A stretch of DNA of 10,921 nt from Marinospirillum sp. Lineage in GTDB: Bacteria; Pseudomonadota; Gammaproteobacteria; Pseudomonadales; Halomonadaceae. Both the position numbers and the translations under genes were made by a program. The DNA lies in assembly GCA_007116195.1 (NCBI GenBank), contig SKIX01000086.1:1-10921 (forward strand). Direction: 5' to 3'. Of this stretch, positions 1-7,221 are shown in pieces; position 1 is the stretch's first letter; each line of letters begins with the position of its first letter. Under the pieces are notes generated by a model. That model had not been told where the DNA came from. It saw nothing but the letters and a program-made list of their open reading frames with translations, and did no database searches.

Positions 1-639
1 ATTGCCCTGAATGAAGACCTGGGCTCGGGCTTTTTACTTGCCTCTCAAGACCTGGAAATTCGCGGTGCAGGAGAGTTATTAGGTGAAGAGCAAAGTGGCC
101 AGATTGAAAACCTGGGCTTTAGCCTCTATATGGAGCTGCTGGAAGAAGCGGTAGCCGCTATACGCCAAGGAAAAACACCTAACCTCGATCAACCCCTGCA
201 AAAAGGCACTGAAATCAACCTGCATCTGCCCGCACTCATTCCTGAAGACTATCTGCCTGACGTTAACCTGCGCCTGCAACTTTACAAACGCATTGCCAGC
301 ACTAAGGACTCAGCGGGTCTCAAGGACTTGCAGGTAGAAATGATTGACCGTTTTGGCCTCTTGCCAGACGCGGTGAAAAACCTCTTCCGCTTAACTGAAA
401 TTAAACACCAGGCCGAAGCTTTAGGCCTTGCACGCATTGATGCTGGCAAAGACCGAGGGGTTGTACATTTTGGCGATCAACCCAAAATCGAACCGATCAA
501 ACTCGTGCAAATGGTTCAGCAACAGCCCCAAGTCTACAAACTGGAAGGCGGACAAACTCTGAAGTTTAATCGCACTATGGAAAGCGCTGATCAATGTTTC
601 CATGCCCTAGAGCAGCTATTAACAGCGATGACGGCTTAA
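1..639 (+). CDS. mfd: Transcription-repair coupling factor Mfd, C-terminal part (5' end outside window)
   Basis: Mfd is a cytosolic ATP-dependent DNA translocase that removes RNA polymerase stalled at DNA lesions and recruits UvrA. The reading frame is open from base 1, so the start lies upstream; 212 C-terminal residues of a protein usually near 1150 are present. The segment DLEIRGAGELLGEEQSG (residues 18-34) is the highly conserved end of the RecG-like translocase module. The rest (about residues 60-165, with the PDVNLRLQLYKRIAS and DRFGLLP stretches) matches the TRCF D7 domain, which masks the UvrA-binding surface. It ends in TAA, 19 bp before the next gene on the same strand. No frameshift is seen. 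In Pseudomonas mfd also sits next to a CsiV-like gene, a nucleoside phosphorylase and nagZ, as here. Identification is secure; only the missing 5' part limits it. Confidence 0.97.
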   Translation: MALNEDLGSGFLLASQDLEIRGAGELLGEEQSGQIENLGFSLYMELLEEAVAAIRQGKTPNLDQPLQKGTEINLHLPALIPEDYLPDVNLRLQLYKRIASTKDSAGLKDLQVEMIDRFGLLPDAVKNLFRLTEIKHQAEALGLARIDAGKDRGVVHFGDQPKIEPIKLVQMVQQQPQVYKLEGGQTLKFNRTMESADQCFHALEQLLTAMTA

Positions 640-644
640 CCAAC

Positions 645-657
645 GAAGGAGAAGAAG
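645..657 (+). promoter_or_regulatory. Strong ribosome binding site for the DUF2905 gene
   Basis: A purine run containing GAAGGAG lies about 7 nt before the ATG at 659. It supports translation of this very short gene and fixes its start. Confidence 0.7.
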
Positions 658-658
658 C

Positions 659-859
659 ATGCAAAGACTCTTGTTTATTCTTAGTCTTCTACTCCTTTTG
701 ATTGCTCTGGCCTGGCCTTGGTTAAAAAAACTACCGCTAGGCCGTCTGCCTGGCGATATCTGGATACAAAAACCTGGGTTCAGTTTTTTCTTTCCGATAA
801 GCAGTATGCTACTTATAAGCCTTGCTGTTTCGCTACTGCTCTTTATTGTTAGGCGTTAG
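659..859 (+). CDS. DUF2905 family small inner-membrane protein
   Basis: This 66-residue protein matches the DUF2905 family, a small, widely distributed group of unknown function. Two hydrophobic segments are visible: residues 3-21 (an LLFILSLLLLLIALAW-type helix) and residues 44-63. Between them is the family hallmark LGRLPGDI (residues 27-34), followed by a glycine/phenylalanine-rich FSFFFPI stretch. It ends in two arginines, which suggests a hairpin in the inner membrane with both ends in the cytoplasm (inference from positive charges). The start has a strong Shine-Dalgarno sequence. The gene lies 19 bp after mfd and is probably co-transcribed with it. The length is normal for the family. 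No biochemical role can be proposed from the sequence. Confidence 0.9.
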   Translation: MQRLLFILSLLLLLIALAWPWLKKLPLGRLPGDIWIQKPGFSFFFPISSMLLISLAVSLLLFIVRR

Positions 860-926
860 CTGACTTTGACTTAGCCTTGCTAAAGACCTAACCTTTTGTC
901 TCTTTTAAGTTCAGGAAGCCCTATTC
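860..926 (+). other. Spacer between the DUF2905 and CsiV-like genes
   Basis: This 67-bp gap holds an AGGAAG ribosome binding site (near 913-918) about 8 nt before the CsiV-like ATG. It also holds a TTAGC-CTT-GCTAA mini-hairpin without an adjacent T-tract. A TTGACT hexamer is present, but the sequence 17 nt later (TAACCT) is a poor -10, so no promoter is called. Read-through from mfd is the simplest reading. Confidence 0.4.
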
Positions 927-1697
927 ATGCGTTTCACTCCCTATGCTCTGCTCACCTGTCTGCTCATGCTCCCCTTCACCTCCTGGGCTGAAGAGTTAAC
1001 TGAACTACTACCGCATCGCAACGAGCGAGACTACATTATTGAACTACTAATTTTCACCCAAGAACCAGGAGAGGGCGCCACTGAAAAACCTGGGCAACCG
1101 CAAATCTTACAAGCCTTGGATACACCCGCCTATGCTTTAGGGCCCACTCCCTGGTGGAACCGTATTAGCCAACACCCACTCGAGAGCTTGGCTATCAAAC
1201 CGAAACAGCTGACTCGTCAGGCCCGAGCTTTAGAGCGAAGTTCAGATTACCGACTGCTGTTTCATGAAGCTTGGCGGATGCCTGTAGTTGGAGAAGACCG
1301 TAGCCTGCCCCTTCTGGTTGAAGGAGGCGACTACTTTGGTGAGCAGCCTGAACTGAGTGGCTACTTACGACTCAGTGTTGCCCGCTATTTGCATTTAGAG
1401 ACTCAGCTTTACCTGCACTCTTTTGAACCCCTTGAAAACCTTGCCGACACTTCAGCCGCTCACCAGCAGCTCACTGGCAATCGCAGTAGCCTACCCGTTG
1501 ACGCCAACCTCAGCCAGCACCTCGAGGCCAGTCACGCAGAGGGTAGTGCGAATCTATCAGTAAGGGTTGAACAACCCACCTTTGCAATTAAAGCATCTGC
1601 ACCCATGCAACAAAGAAGACGTATGCGCAGCAATGAGCTTCACTTTATTGACAGCCCTTACTTGGGCCTACTGATCAGAATTGAACGGGCACCCTGA
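927..1697 (+). CDS. CsiV-family (peptidoglycan-binding) periplasmic protein
   Basis: This 256-residue secreted protein matches the CsiV family, named after a Vibrio cholerae periplasmic protein that binds peptidoglycan and activates LpoA/PBP1a. Residues 1-21 form a signal peptide (hydrophobic core ALLTCLLMLPF, cleavage probably after SWA). Family landmarks are the opening strand YIIELLIFTQ (36-45), the GYLRLSVARYLHLETQLYL stretch (145-163), and the C-terminal RRMRSNELHFIDSPYLGLL (231-249), where family members carry a conserved RS-ELHY-DHP-G-L pattern. About 60 residues between the middle and C-terminal blocks look low in conservation. The ATG at 927 is chosen because it gives an intact signal peptide and follows AGGAAG. 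The family assignment is good; peptidoglycan binding in this species is inferred from the family. It lies in the same block as nagZ, another peptidoglycan gene. Confidence 0.85.
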   Translation: MRFTPYALLTCLLMLPFTSWAEELTELLPHRNERDYIIELLIFTQEPGEGATEKPGQPQILQALDTPAYALGPTPWWNRISQHPLESLAIKPKQLTRQARALERSSDYRLLFHEAWRMPVVGEDRSLPLLVEGGDYFGEQPELSGYLRLSVARYLHLETQLYLHSFEPLENLADTSAAHQQLTGNRSSLPVDANLSQHLEASHAEGSANLSVRVEQPTFAIKASAPMQQRRRMRSNELHFIDSPYLGLLIRIERAP

Positions 1698-1701
1698 AGG
1701 T

Positions 1702-2439
1702 CTAGTCACCAATTTCAACCAGCGTTTTGATCAACTGATTTACCTGGCCGAGGCCTTCAGCTAAGGCCTGCTGCATTTCTTGTAAGGTTATTTCCTGATC
1801 TCTTAGCCCTGCAGCCGGGTTGACCACCAAAGCTAAACAAACATAAGGCAGGCTCAGCTCTCTTGCCAGCGCCGCTTCGGGCATACCGGTCATTCCTACC
1901 AGGGTACACCCCTCCTGCTTTAAGCGCTGAATCTCCGCAGCCGTCTCTAAGCGAGGCCCCTGAGTGGCAGCATAGATACCACCATCCGTAAGTTGAATGC
2001 CCAGCTTGCGTGCCGCAGCCAATAAACGGATGCGCATCTCATGAGAATAGGGAAAAGAAAAGTCGATATGGTCTAAAGGTAGATAATCGCCATCATGAAA
2101 GGTGCTCTCTCTACCCCAGGTATAGTCAACAATTTGGTCAGGAAGAACTAAGCTGGGGGGCGGAAGAGCCAGGTCTAGAGACCCGACCGCATTAACGGCT
2201 AAGACCTGAGTTGCTCCTGCTGCCTGCAAGGCCAGCAGGTTAGCACGATAATTAATCTTATGCGGAGGTAGGCGATGCGGCTGACCATGACGAGCGATAA
2301 ATAATAACGAGCGCCCAGCATAACGCGCTTCAGTAACAGCTGAGGAAGCTTGCCCCAGAGCAGTATAGGGCGAGCGTTCTGCAACAACTTCGACGCCTTC
2401 TACTTCAGTTAAGCCTGTACCACCAATAATAGCCAGCAT
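1702..2439 (-). CDS. S-methyl-5'-thioinosine phosphorylase (MTAP/PNP family)
   Basis: This family phosphorolyses purine nucleosides in the cytosol. The Pseudomonas relative acts on S-methyl-5'-thioinosine, giving hypoxanthine and 5-methylthioribose-1-phosphate. Numbered from the ATG at 2439 (245 residues), it has the phosphate loop GGTGL (6-10), FIARHG (47-52), HKINYRANLLAL (60-71), NAVGSL (83-88), TQGPRLET (159-166) and GMTGMPEAALARE (182-194). Asn207 in LVVNPAAG replaces the Asp residues that methylthioadenosine phosphorylases use for 6-amino purines, which favours 6-oxopurines. The start was chosen at 2439 rather than the in-frame GTG at 2448: GAGG lies 8 nt before the ATG, while that same GAGG overlaps the GTG. 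It is the last gene of the minus-strand unit, just after a hypoxanthine-type phosphoribosyltransferase, which fits hypoxanthine as product. Substrate choice is inferred from residues and context. Confidence 0.9.
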   Translation of the reverse strand: MLAIIGGTGLTEVEGVEVVAERSPYTALGQASSAVTEARYAGRSLLFIARHGQPHRLPPHKINYRANLLALQAAGATQVLAVNAVGSLDLALPPPSLVLPDQIVDYTWGRESTFHDGDYLPLDHIDFSFPYSHEMRIRLLAAARKLGIQLTDGGIYAATQGPRLETAAEIQRLKQEGCTLVGMTGMPEAALARELSLPYVCLALVVNPAAGLRDQEITLQEMQQALAEGLGQVNQLIKTLVEIGD

Positions 2440-2456
2440 AGCCCCCACCTCATGTT

Positions 2457-3026
2457 TTAAAGCCCCTTAGGAGCAAAGATTGCTGGAAGGTTGCGCAGAT
2501 AACCCTGGTAGTCCATTCCACAACCAAAGAGATAGCGGTCAGCAACTTCAATCCCGGTAAAGTCAGCTTTAAAGCCTTCAAAAGCCTTACGGTCATGTTG
2601 CTTATCCACTAACACAGCACAAAGCACCTCTTTAGCACCCTGCTCGCGACAGTGATCCAGAATAGCCGCAAGAGTCGCCCCTTCATCTAAAATATCATCA
2701 ACTACCAAGACACTGCGACCTTTCATGGATACTTCGGGCTCTACACGCCAGTGCAAATCACCACCCTTAACTTGACGACGATAACGGGTTGCATGCAGAT
2801 AATCCATTTCCAAAGGAAAGTTCAAGCGCTTAACCAGCTCAGAAGTGGTAAACAAACCACCATTCATCACACAAAAAACTAAAGGCAAACTCGACCCTAG
2901 CTGTTCCGTTACCTCTTTAGCCATGTGATCAAAAGCTGCCGCAATTTCAGCTTCAGAAACCAGGCAGTCTGCTTCGGCGACTACTTGATTAATACGGTTA
3001 ACTTCGTTCAGCATTTCTTCTTGCAT
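2457..3026 (-). CDS. hpt: Hypoxanthine-guanine phosphoribosyltransferase
   Basis: This enzyme transfers phosphoribose from PRPP to hypoxanthine or guanine to make IMP or GMP in the cytosol. At 189 residues it has normal length for a type I phosphoribosyltransferase. The PRPP-binding loop VLVVDDILDEGATL is at 106-119, with the acidic pair D110-D111. MNGGLF (54-59) forms the pyrophosphate loop, DK (141-142) the purine-contact lysine region, and DRYLFGCGMDY (163-173) the base-stacking and metal-binding end. The ATG at 3026 has AAGG 7 nt upstream, and that Shine-Dalgarno sequence directly follows the mscS stop codon (9-nt gap), so translation is probably coupled. A second Met at codon 5 is a weaker alternative start. 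The phosphorylase follows 17 nt downstream. Preference for hypoxanthine over guanine or xanthine cannot be settled from the sequence. Confidence 0.92.
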   Translation of the reverse strand: MQEEMLNEVNRINQVVAEADCLVSEAEIAAAFDHMAKEVTEQLGSSLPLVFCVMNGGLFTTSELVKRLNFPLEMDYLHATRYRRQVKGGDLHWRVEPEVSMKGRSVLVVDDILDEGATLAAILDHCREQGAKEVLCAVLVDKQHDRKAFEGFKADFTGIEVADRYLFGCGMDYQGYLRNLPAIFAPKGL

Positions 3027-3035
3027 GCTAGTGCC

Positions 3036-4154
3036 TTAGTTAGATGTCGAATTGAGTTCAGCAGGTAACTGATTTGCTTCCAGATGCAGAGTTCGTGTTG
3101 GAAAGGCAATATCAGCCCCTTCTTCACGAATAATCTCGAAAGCTTTTAGCAAAACTTCCTGCTTTATACGATGAAACTCCACCCAATTACAGGTTTTGGT
3201 AAAGGTATAAATAAAGAAATCCAGTGAAGAACCTGCATAGGTATTAAAATTAACGATAAGCGTTTGTTTTTCAGTTTCCAGCTCTTCATTTTCAATTAAA
3301 TAGTCGTGAATGCGCTTAATAATAACCTGCATTTTATCGGCATCCTCATAACGCAAGCCAATCGTTTCAAAAATCCGACGATTAAACATACGTGAAGGGT
3401 TTTCTACAGCAATCGTCGTGAAAATAGCGTTAGGAATATAAAGAGGACGCTGGTCAAAAGTACGTATCCGAGTTAAGCGCCAGCCTATATCCTCTACAGT
3501 GCCTTCAATTTCACGGTCTGGAGAGCGTATCCAGTCTCCCACCGCGAAAGGACGATCAAAATACAGCATTAAGGCACCAAAAAAATTGGCCAGTAAATCC
3601 CTCGCTGCAAAACCTATGGCAATACCGCCAATACCGCCAAAGGCCAGAACCCCTGAAATAGAAAAGCCGAGAGTCTGCAGCATGACCAAGCCAGAAGTAA
3701 TAATAGCCGCTGCTTTGAGCAGCTTACTAATTGCTTTGGCGGTAGTCGCATCCATAGGCTTACCGGTAACGCCCGGTTCCATCAGCTGCTTTTCCATGCC
3801 ACTGACAAAGCGAACCACAAACCAGGTGATTAATAAAATCACCGTCACTCGACGTAAAGGATCGACTGCATCAAAGAGATCAACTTCAGCATTCGCTCTA
3901 ACTATGTCTAAAGCCCAGAACAAACCCTGCGCCCAAACAAAAAAAGCAGCGGGTCTGCGCACAGCCTCAAGCAATAGCTCATCCCAATGATTGCGAGTGG
4001 TTTTAAAGCTTTTCTCTAAACGATCAAAAAAACGCCTGACATAATAGTTAGCAAGCAGGGCAGCAAAAACCACCACAAACACCTGCAGTATCCAGATATA
4101 CTCAGCAGGAATGACACCGCCTAAAGAGGATAGTTGTTCAATCCAGGTCGCCAT
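3036..4154 (-). CDS. MscS-family mechanosensitive channel, YnaI-like
   Basis: MscS-type channels are inner-membrane heptamers that open under membrane tension and release solutes on osmotic downshock. This 372-residue protein has hydrophobic helices at about 18-38, 68-86, 102-120 and 144-165, followed by the pore-lining helix 166-200, which is rich in Gly and Ala (AFGGIGGIAIGFAARD). This five-helix layout resembles E. coli YnaI rather than the three-helix MscS. The linker RPFAVGDWI (201-209) and the beta domain with GTVEDIGWR (218-226) and PNAIF (241-245) are typical; the segment SPDREIEGTV is very close to YnaI as I recall it. AGAAGAGAGAG precedes the ATG. It lies 31 bp after nagZ and 9 bp before hpt, so it is an internal operon gene. 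Family assignment is firm; the low-conductance class is inferred. Confidence 0.92.
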   Translation of the reverse strand: MATWIEQLSSLGGVIPAEYIWILQVFVVVFAALLANYYVRRFFDRLEKSFKTTRNHWDELLLEAVRRPAAFFVWAQGLFWALDIVRANAEVDLFDAVDPLRRVTVILLITWFVVRFVSGMEKQLMEPGVTGKPMDATTAKAISKLLKAAAIITSGLVMLQTLGFSISGVLAFGGIGGIAIGFAARDLLANFFGALMLYFDRPFAVGDWIRSPDREIEGTVEDIGWRLTRIRTFDQRPLYIPNAIFTTIAVENPSRMFNRRIFETIGLRYEDADKMQVIIKRIHDYLIENEELETEKQTLIVNFNTYAGSSLDFFIYTFTKTCNWVEFHRIKQEVLLKAFEIIREEGADIAFPTRTLHLEANQLPAELNSTSN

Positions 4155-4185
4155 AAAAACTCTCTCTTCTAAAACTTTTCTTGGC

Positions 4186-5226
4186 TCAACACAGCAGGGT
4201 CTCAGCAGCTTGTAAATCTTGCTGATTCAAGCAGTTAGCCAGTTTACGAGCCAACAAGGCCTCAGGTGAGCTGGACCAGCTCTGGGTATAAGGAAGACGC
4301 GCAGCCAGTGCAGAGCAGTGCTCGCCAGCTGGGTAATGTTGCTGCTCCAGCCAATCCAGAACTTCCAAAGCAGCCGCGCGGTTGTTACAAACCAGCACTT
4401 GATCACAACCAGCGTTTAAAGCTGCTTCAGCTCGCTCAGAAAAGCTGCCAGCAACTTCTGCTGCAGTCATGCTCAGGTCATCACTAAAGATCATGCCATT
4501 AAAGCCTAGCTGCTGACGCAAATAGCCAAGCCAAAAAGACGAGAAGCCAGCGGGTTTAGGATCGACTGCCGAGTAGATAACATGCGCTGGCATTATACCT
4601 TGCAAAAGCGGAGCCAAGGCAGCAAAAGGTTGCAAACAGCTGGCTTCTATAGCTTCTAGAGAGCGCTCATCAATCGGCAGGTGAGTATGCGAATCTGCAG
4701 TGACCTGACCATGCCCAGGAAAATGCTTTCCTACCGCAGCCATACCCGAGCGTTGCATGCCTTGGATATAGGCTTCTGCCAAATTAATAACGGCTTGGGG
4801 GCAGGAAGCAAAAGCACGATCACCTATAACTTGACTTAAGCCTAAATCCAAATCCAAAACGGGTGCAAAACTGAAGTCCATGCCAACCGCTAAAACCTCA
4901 TCAGCCATAAGCTGTCCGAGCAAACGGGCTGCTTGTAAGCCGGCTTCAGGGTTGCGCTCATACAAATAACCGAGTTGACGCAAGGGCGGCAGCTGAGTAA
5001 AGCCCTGCTTCAAGCGCTGTACGCGCCCCCCCTCTTGATCAACAGCTAACAGCAACTCAGGCCTTAGGGCACGCAACTCACCAACCAAGTGAGCCGCCTG
5101 CTTAGCCTCAACAAGATTTCTGGAGAAAAAAATAACACCTCCAACGTGCGGATGTTGGACCAGTTCTTTTTCTTCTGCTGTTAACTCAGTGCTGGTTAAG
5201 TCCAGCATCAGTGCGCCTGGCATCAT
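4186..5226 (-). CDS. nagZ: Beta-N-acetylhexosaminidase NagZ (GH3)
   Basis: NagZ is a cytosolic glycosidase of peptidoglycan recycling. It removes GlcNAc from GlcNAc-1,6-anhydroMurNAc peptides, and in many gammaproteobacteria its products influence AmpC beta-lactamase induction. At 346 residues it is a single-domain GH3 enzyme of usual length. Visible motifs are AVDQEGGRVQRL (61-72, substrate pocket), the NagZ signature KHFPGHG (167-173) with the loop Asp178-Ser179-His180 that supplies the catalytic acid/base His, and FSDDLSM (247-253), whose first Asp (249) should be the nucleophile. There is no signal peptide, in line with a cytosolic role. Two ATG codons begin the frame (5226 and 5223); AAGG lies 7 nt before the first, which is therefore preferred. 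It is separated from ppiD by 69 bp without a terminator and probably belongs to the same transcript. Confidence 0.96.
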   Translation of the reverse strand: MMPGALMLDLTSTELTAEEKELVQHPHVGGVIFFSRNLVEAKQAAHLVGELRALRPELLLAVDQEGGRVQRLKQGFTQLPPLRQLGYLYERNPEAGLQAARLLGQLMADEVLAVGMDFSFAPVLDLDLGLSQVIGDRAFASCPQAVINLAEAYIQGMQRSGMAAVGKHFPGHGQVTADSHTHLPIDERSLEAIEASCLQPFAALAPLLQGIMPAHVIYSAVDPKPAGFSSFWLGYLRQQLGFNGMIFSDDLSMTAAEVAGSFSERAEAALNAGCDQVLVCNNRAAALEVLDWLEQQHYPAGEHCSALAARLPYTQSWSSSPEALLARKLANCLNQQDLQAAETLLC

Positions 5227-5254
5227 GGCGAAACCTTAAGGAGTAGAGTGCTTA

Positions 5255-5282
5255 CTTACCCCAGCGAGTCAGCCAGGGTAAG
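5255..5282 (-). repeat. Inverted repeat in the ppiD-nagZ spacer
   Basis: CTTACCC (5255-5261) and GGGTAAG (5276-5282) are perfect 7-bp complements around a 14-nt loop. No T-tract follows on the minus strand, so it is not an intrinsic terminator. It could be a weak mRNA hairpin affecting stability or a protein site, or it may be chance. Confidence 0.35.
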
Positions 5283-5295
5283 CAGACAGGGCGGG

Positions 5296-7155
5296 TTAAT
5301 CGTTAAAGGAGATCTCAGCCTGGCGCTGCAAATGCTGAACTAATAGACTCTGCATCCGGTTGCCTCGATCATCTGTCAGCATGATACGCAATTGTTTAAG
5401 TTCGTTGGCGTCTTCACTTACAGCCCCCTCCTCAACACCGAGCAACTGAATCAGAGCAACCTGGCCTGAACCCAAGCTTACTATTTCCGAAGCCTGTTCA
5501 TCCTGACCAAGCGCGAAAGCTGCACGATTAATTTCGGGATCGACGGCTCGACTAGAGCGCGCTTGTTCTGCTACCTCAACCCAGGCCAAAGACTCAGCCT
5601 CACCCGCTTGAAGCTGTTGCTGTCGCTGCTCTGCTTCAAACCGTGCTTTGTCCTGAGCTAGATCACGTTTCAGCTCTTGGCGCACCTCATCACTGACTTC
5701 AGCTAGAGCGCGTACCTGTTGTGGGCGATGTTCATTTTTTGCAATGACCAGGTAGCGGCCATCGTCTAAGCGCAGCGGCTCGGTGATCCAACCTTCTTTA
5801 ACGACTTCTTCAGAAAAAAGAGCACTGCGAACACCCGCTTCAGCCCAGAAACCTTCAAGCCCATTGATAACGAGCCAGTCACTGGTTTGCATTGGCAAAT
5901 CAACAGCTGCAGCCACCTCGCTCAGATCATCAGAACTAAAACTCAAATTACTTAGCTCTTCAAGAAGGTCACTGGTGGCGGCACGCAATGGCTGAGCCAG
6001 CAAGCGCTCACGCAGATCTTCTCGCAGCTCGTCAAAATCCGGCACAGAGGCCTGCTCTAGCTCTGTTAGTTGAATCAGGTGAAGTCCAAAAGGTGTCTCA
6101 GCGATGGCTAGATCGCCAGGCTCTTCAAGAGCAAACAAAGCCTCTTCAAAAGCAGGGTCCAGAGTACCCGCTTCAATAAAGCCTAGCTCACCGCCACGGC
6201 GAGCAGTAGAAGTATCTTCAGATAGCTCTGCTACCAGACTCGCAAAGTCGGCTCCTTGCAAGACCTCTTCTCGTACTTGTTCAAGAGTTTGACGTGCTTG
6301 GTCTTGCTCAGCAGTCGTTTCATAGGTCAATAACAAGTGAGCTGCAGCATAGTTAGCTTCACCCGCCTGACTGGCAGCAAAGCGTTGATATTCTTCTTCT
6401 AACTCTTGCTCACTCACTTCAAAGCGGTCAGCCAAAGAAGCTGGATCAAAAATCAGATAATCAACGCGCACCTGCTCAGCCGCCATAAAGCGCTGCTGGT
6501 TTTGTTGATAGAAGTCTTCTACCTCTGCAGCACTGACTTCAACCTGGTCATAGAAGTCGCTCGGCTGAAAGATCAAATAGCGATAGCTACGCTTCTGGCC
6601 CACCAGGCGCTGAAAGGATGTAAGCTCTTGATCAAGCACAAATTCTGAATCAGCTACGCCTAAAAGCAGTTGTTGATTGAGCAGGTCTTCCCTGAGTTGA
6701 GTGCGGAATTCACTGGCCGACAAACCTTGCTGACGCAAGCGTTGAGTATAGATTTCACGATCAAAACGACCCTGTTCATTGTGAAAAACATCGAACTGAA
6801 CCAGTTGGCGATCCAGCTGAGTATCAGTAATTCGCATACCCCGCTGTTGAGTTTCTTGACGCAGGAGTTCTTCTTGAATTAACTGGCTTAATGCAAACTG
6901 ACGCAGCTGATTCATATCAACTAAATCAGGATCGATGCGTCCAGACTGCATAAGCTGACGCATTTGCTGTTGAGCAACACGGTCGACCTGGATTTGACTG
7001 ATGCTCTCACCATTAACCTTGGCCACTTCATTAGGGTCGCCCCGCATGGCAGTGAACAGAGAGTCCATACCCCACATGGAAAATGCCAGGGCAATTAAGC
7101 CGACGATAAAATAAGCTATGATGCCCCTGGACTTTTCTCTGATTTTTAAAAGCAT
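5296..7155 (-). CDS. ppiD: Peptidyl-prolyl isomerase-like periplasmic chaperone PpiD
   Basis: PpiD is anchored in the inner membrane with its bulk in the periplasm, where it helps newly exported proteins near the Sec translocon. The 619-residue length is normal. Residues 1-11 are cytoplasmic and basic, 12-34 form the membrane anchor, about 35-190 are the SurA-like N-terminal chaperone region, about 269-366 the parvulin domain, and about 375-619 a helical C-terminal region. The parvulin domain keeps the usual active-site landmarks: AHLLL (His273), SEDTS (Asp314), GGELGF (321-326), Phe336 and GLHLI (His359). GAGG precedes the ATG by 5-8 nt. A TATAAT box lies just upstream, directly after the hupB terminator, so ppiD probably heads the unit ppiD-nagZ-mscS-hpt-mtip. 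The clpX-lon-hupB-ppiD order supports the name. Isomerase activity is inferred only. Confidence 0.95.
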   Translation of the reverse strand: MLLKIREKSRGIIAYFIVGLIALAFSMWGMDSLFTAMRGDPNEVAKVNGESISQIQVDRVAQQQMRQLMQSGRIDPDLVDMNQLRQFALSQLIQEELLRQETQQRGMRITDTQLDRQLVQFDVFHNEQGRFDREIYTQRLRQQGLSASEFRTQLREDLLNQQLLLGVADSEFVLDQELTSFQRLVGQKRSYRYLIFQPSDFYDQVEVSAAEVEDFYQQNQQRFMAAEQVRVDYLIFDPASLADRFEVSEQELEEEYQRFAASQAGEANYAAAHLLLTYETTAEQDQARQTLEQVREEVLQGADFASLVAELSEDTSTARRGGELGFIEAGTLDPAFEEALFALEEPGDLAIAETPFGLHLIQLTELEQASVPDFDELREDLRERLLAQPLRAATSDLLEELSNLSFSSDDLSEVAAAVDLPMQTSDWLVINGLEGFWAEAGVRSALFSEEVVKEGWITEPLRLDDGRYLVIAKNEHRPQQVRALAEVSDEVRQELKRDLAQDKARFEAEQRQQQLQAGEAESLAWVEVAEQARSSRAVDPEINRAAFALGQDEQASEIVSLGSGQVALIQLLGVEEGAVSEDANELKQLRIMLTDDRGNRMQSLLVQHLQRQAEISFND

Positions 7156-7192
7156 ACCGCCCTCAATTTACCCGCAGCCAAATAAAGGCTGG

Positions 7193-7221
7193 ATTATACC
7201 CACTCGCCCAATAAAAAAAAA
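7193..7221 (-). promoter_or_regulatory. Putative ppiD promoter
   Basis: On the minus strand a perfect TATAAT -10 box (7193-7198) lies 38-43 nt upstream of the ppiD ATG. The -35 position, 17 nt further up, falls in the T-tract of the hupB terminator (TTTTTT, only the first two bases matching TTGACA). No extended -10 TG is present. Expected start of transcription is near 7186, giving a leader of about 30 nt. The -10 is strong and the -35 weak, so an activator or alternative contacts are possible. Confidence 0.5.

Noticed and set aside
869..897. TTGACT plus TAACCT as a promoter for the CsiV-like gene
   Set aside because: The -10 matches only three of six bases, and the short spacer after the DUF2905 gene makes co-transcription more likely.
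3499..3990. 163-residue open frame opposite the MscS gene (plus strand)
   Set aside because: It is antisense to a well-conserved channel gene, and its Ser/Thr/Lys/Pro-rich composition is typical of a complementary-strand shadow.
5255..5282. Hairpin between ppiD and nagZ as a terminator
   Set aside because: No T-tract follows the stem on the transcribed strand, so it does not look like an intrinsic terminator.
5783..6882. Several 60-80-residue plus-strand frames opposite ppiD
   Set aside because: All lie inside a complete ppiD frame, have no consistent ribosome binding sites and no family features.
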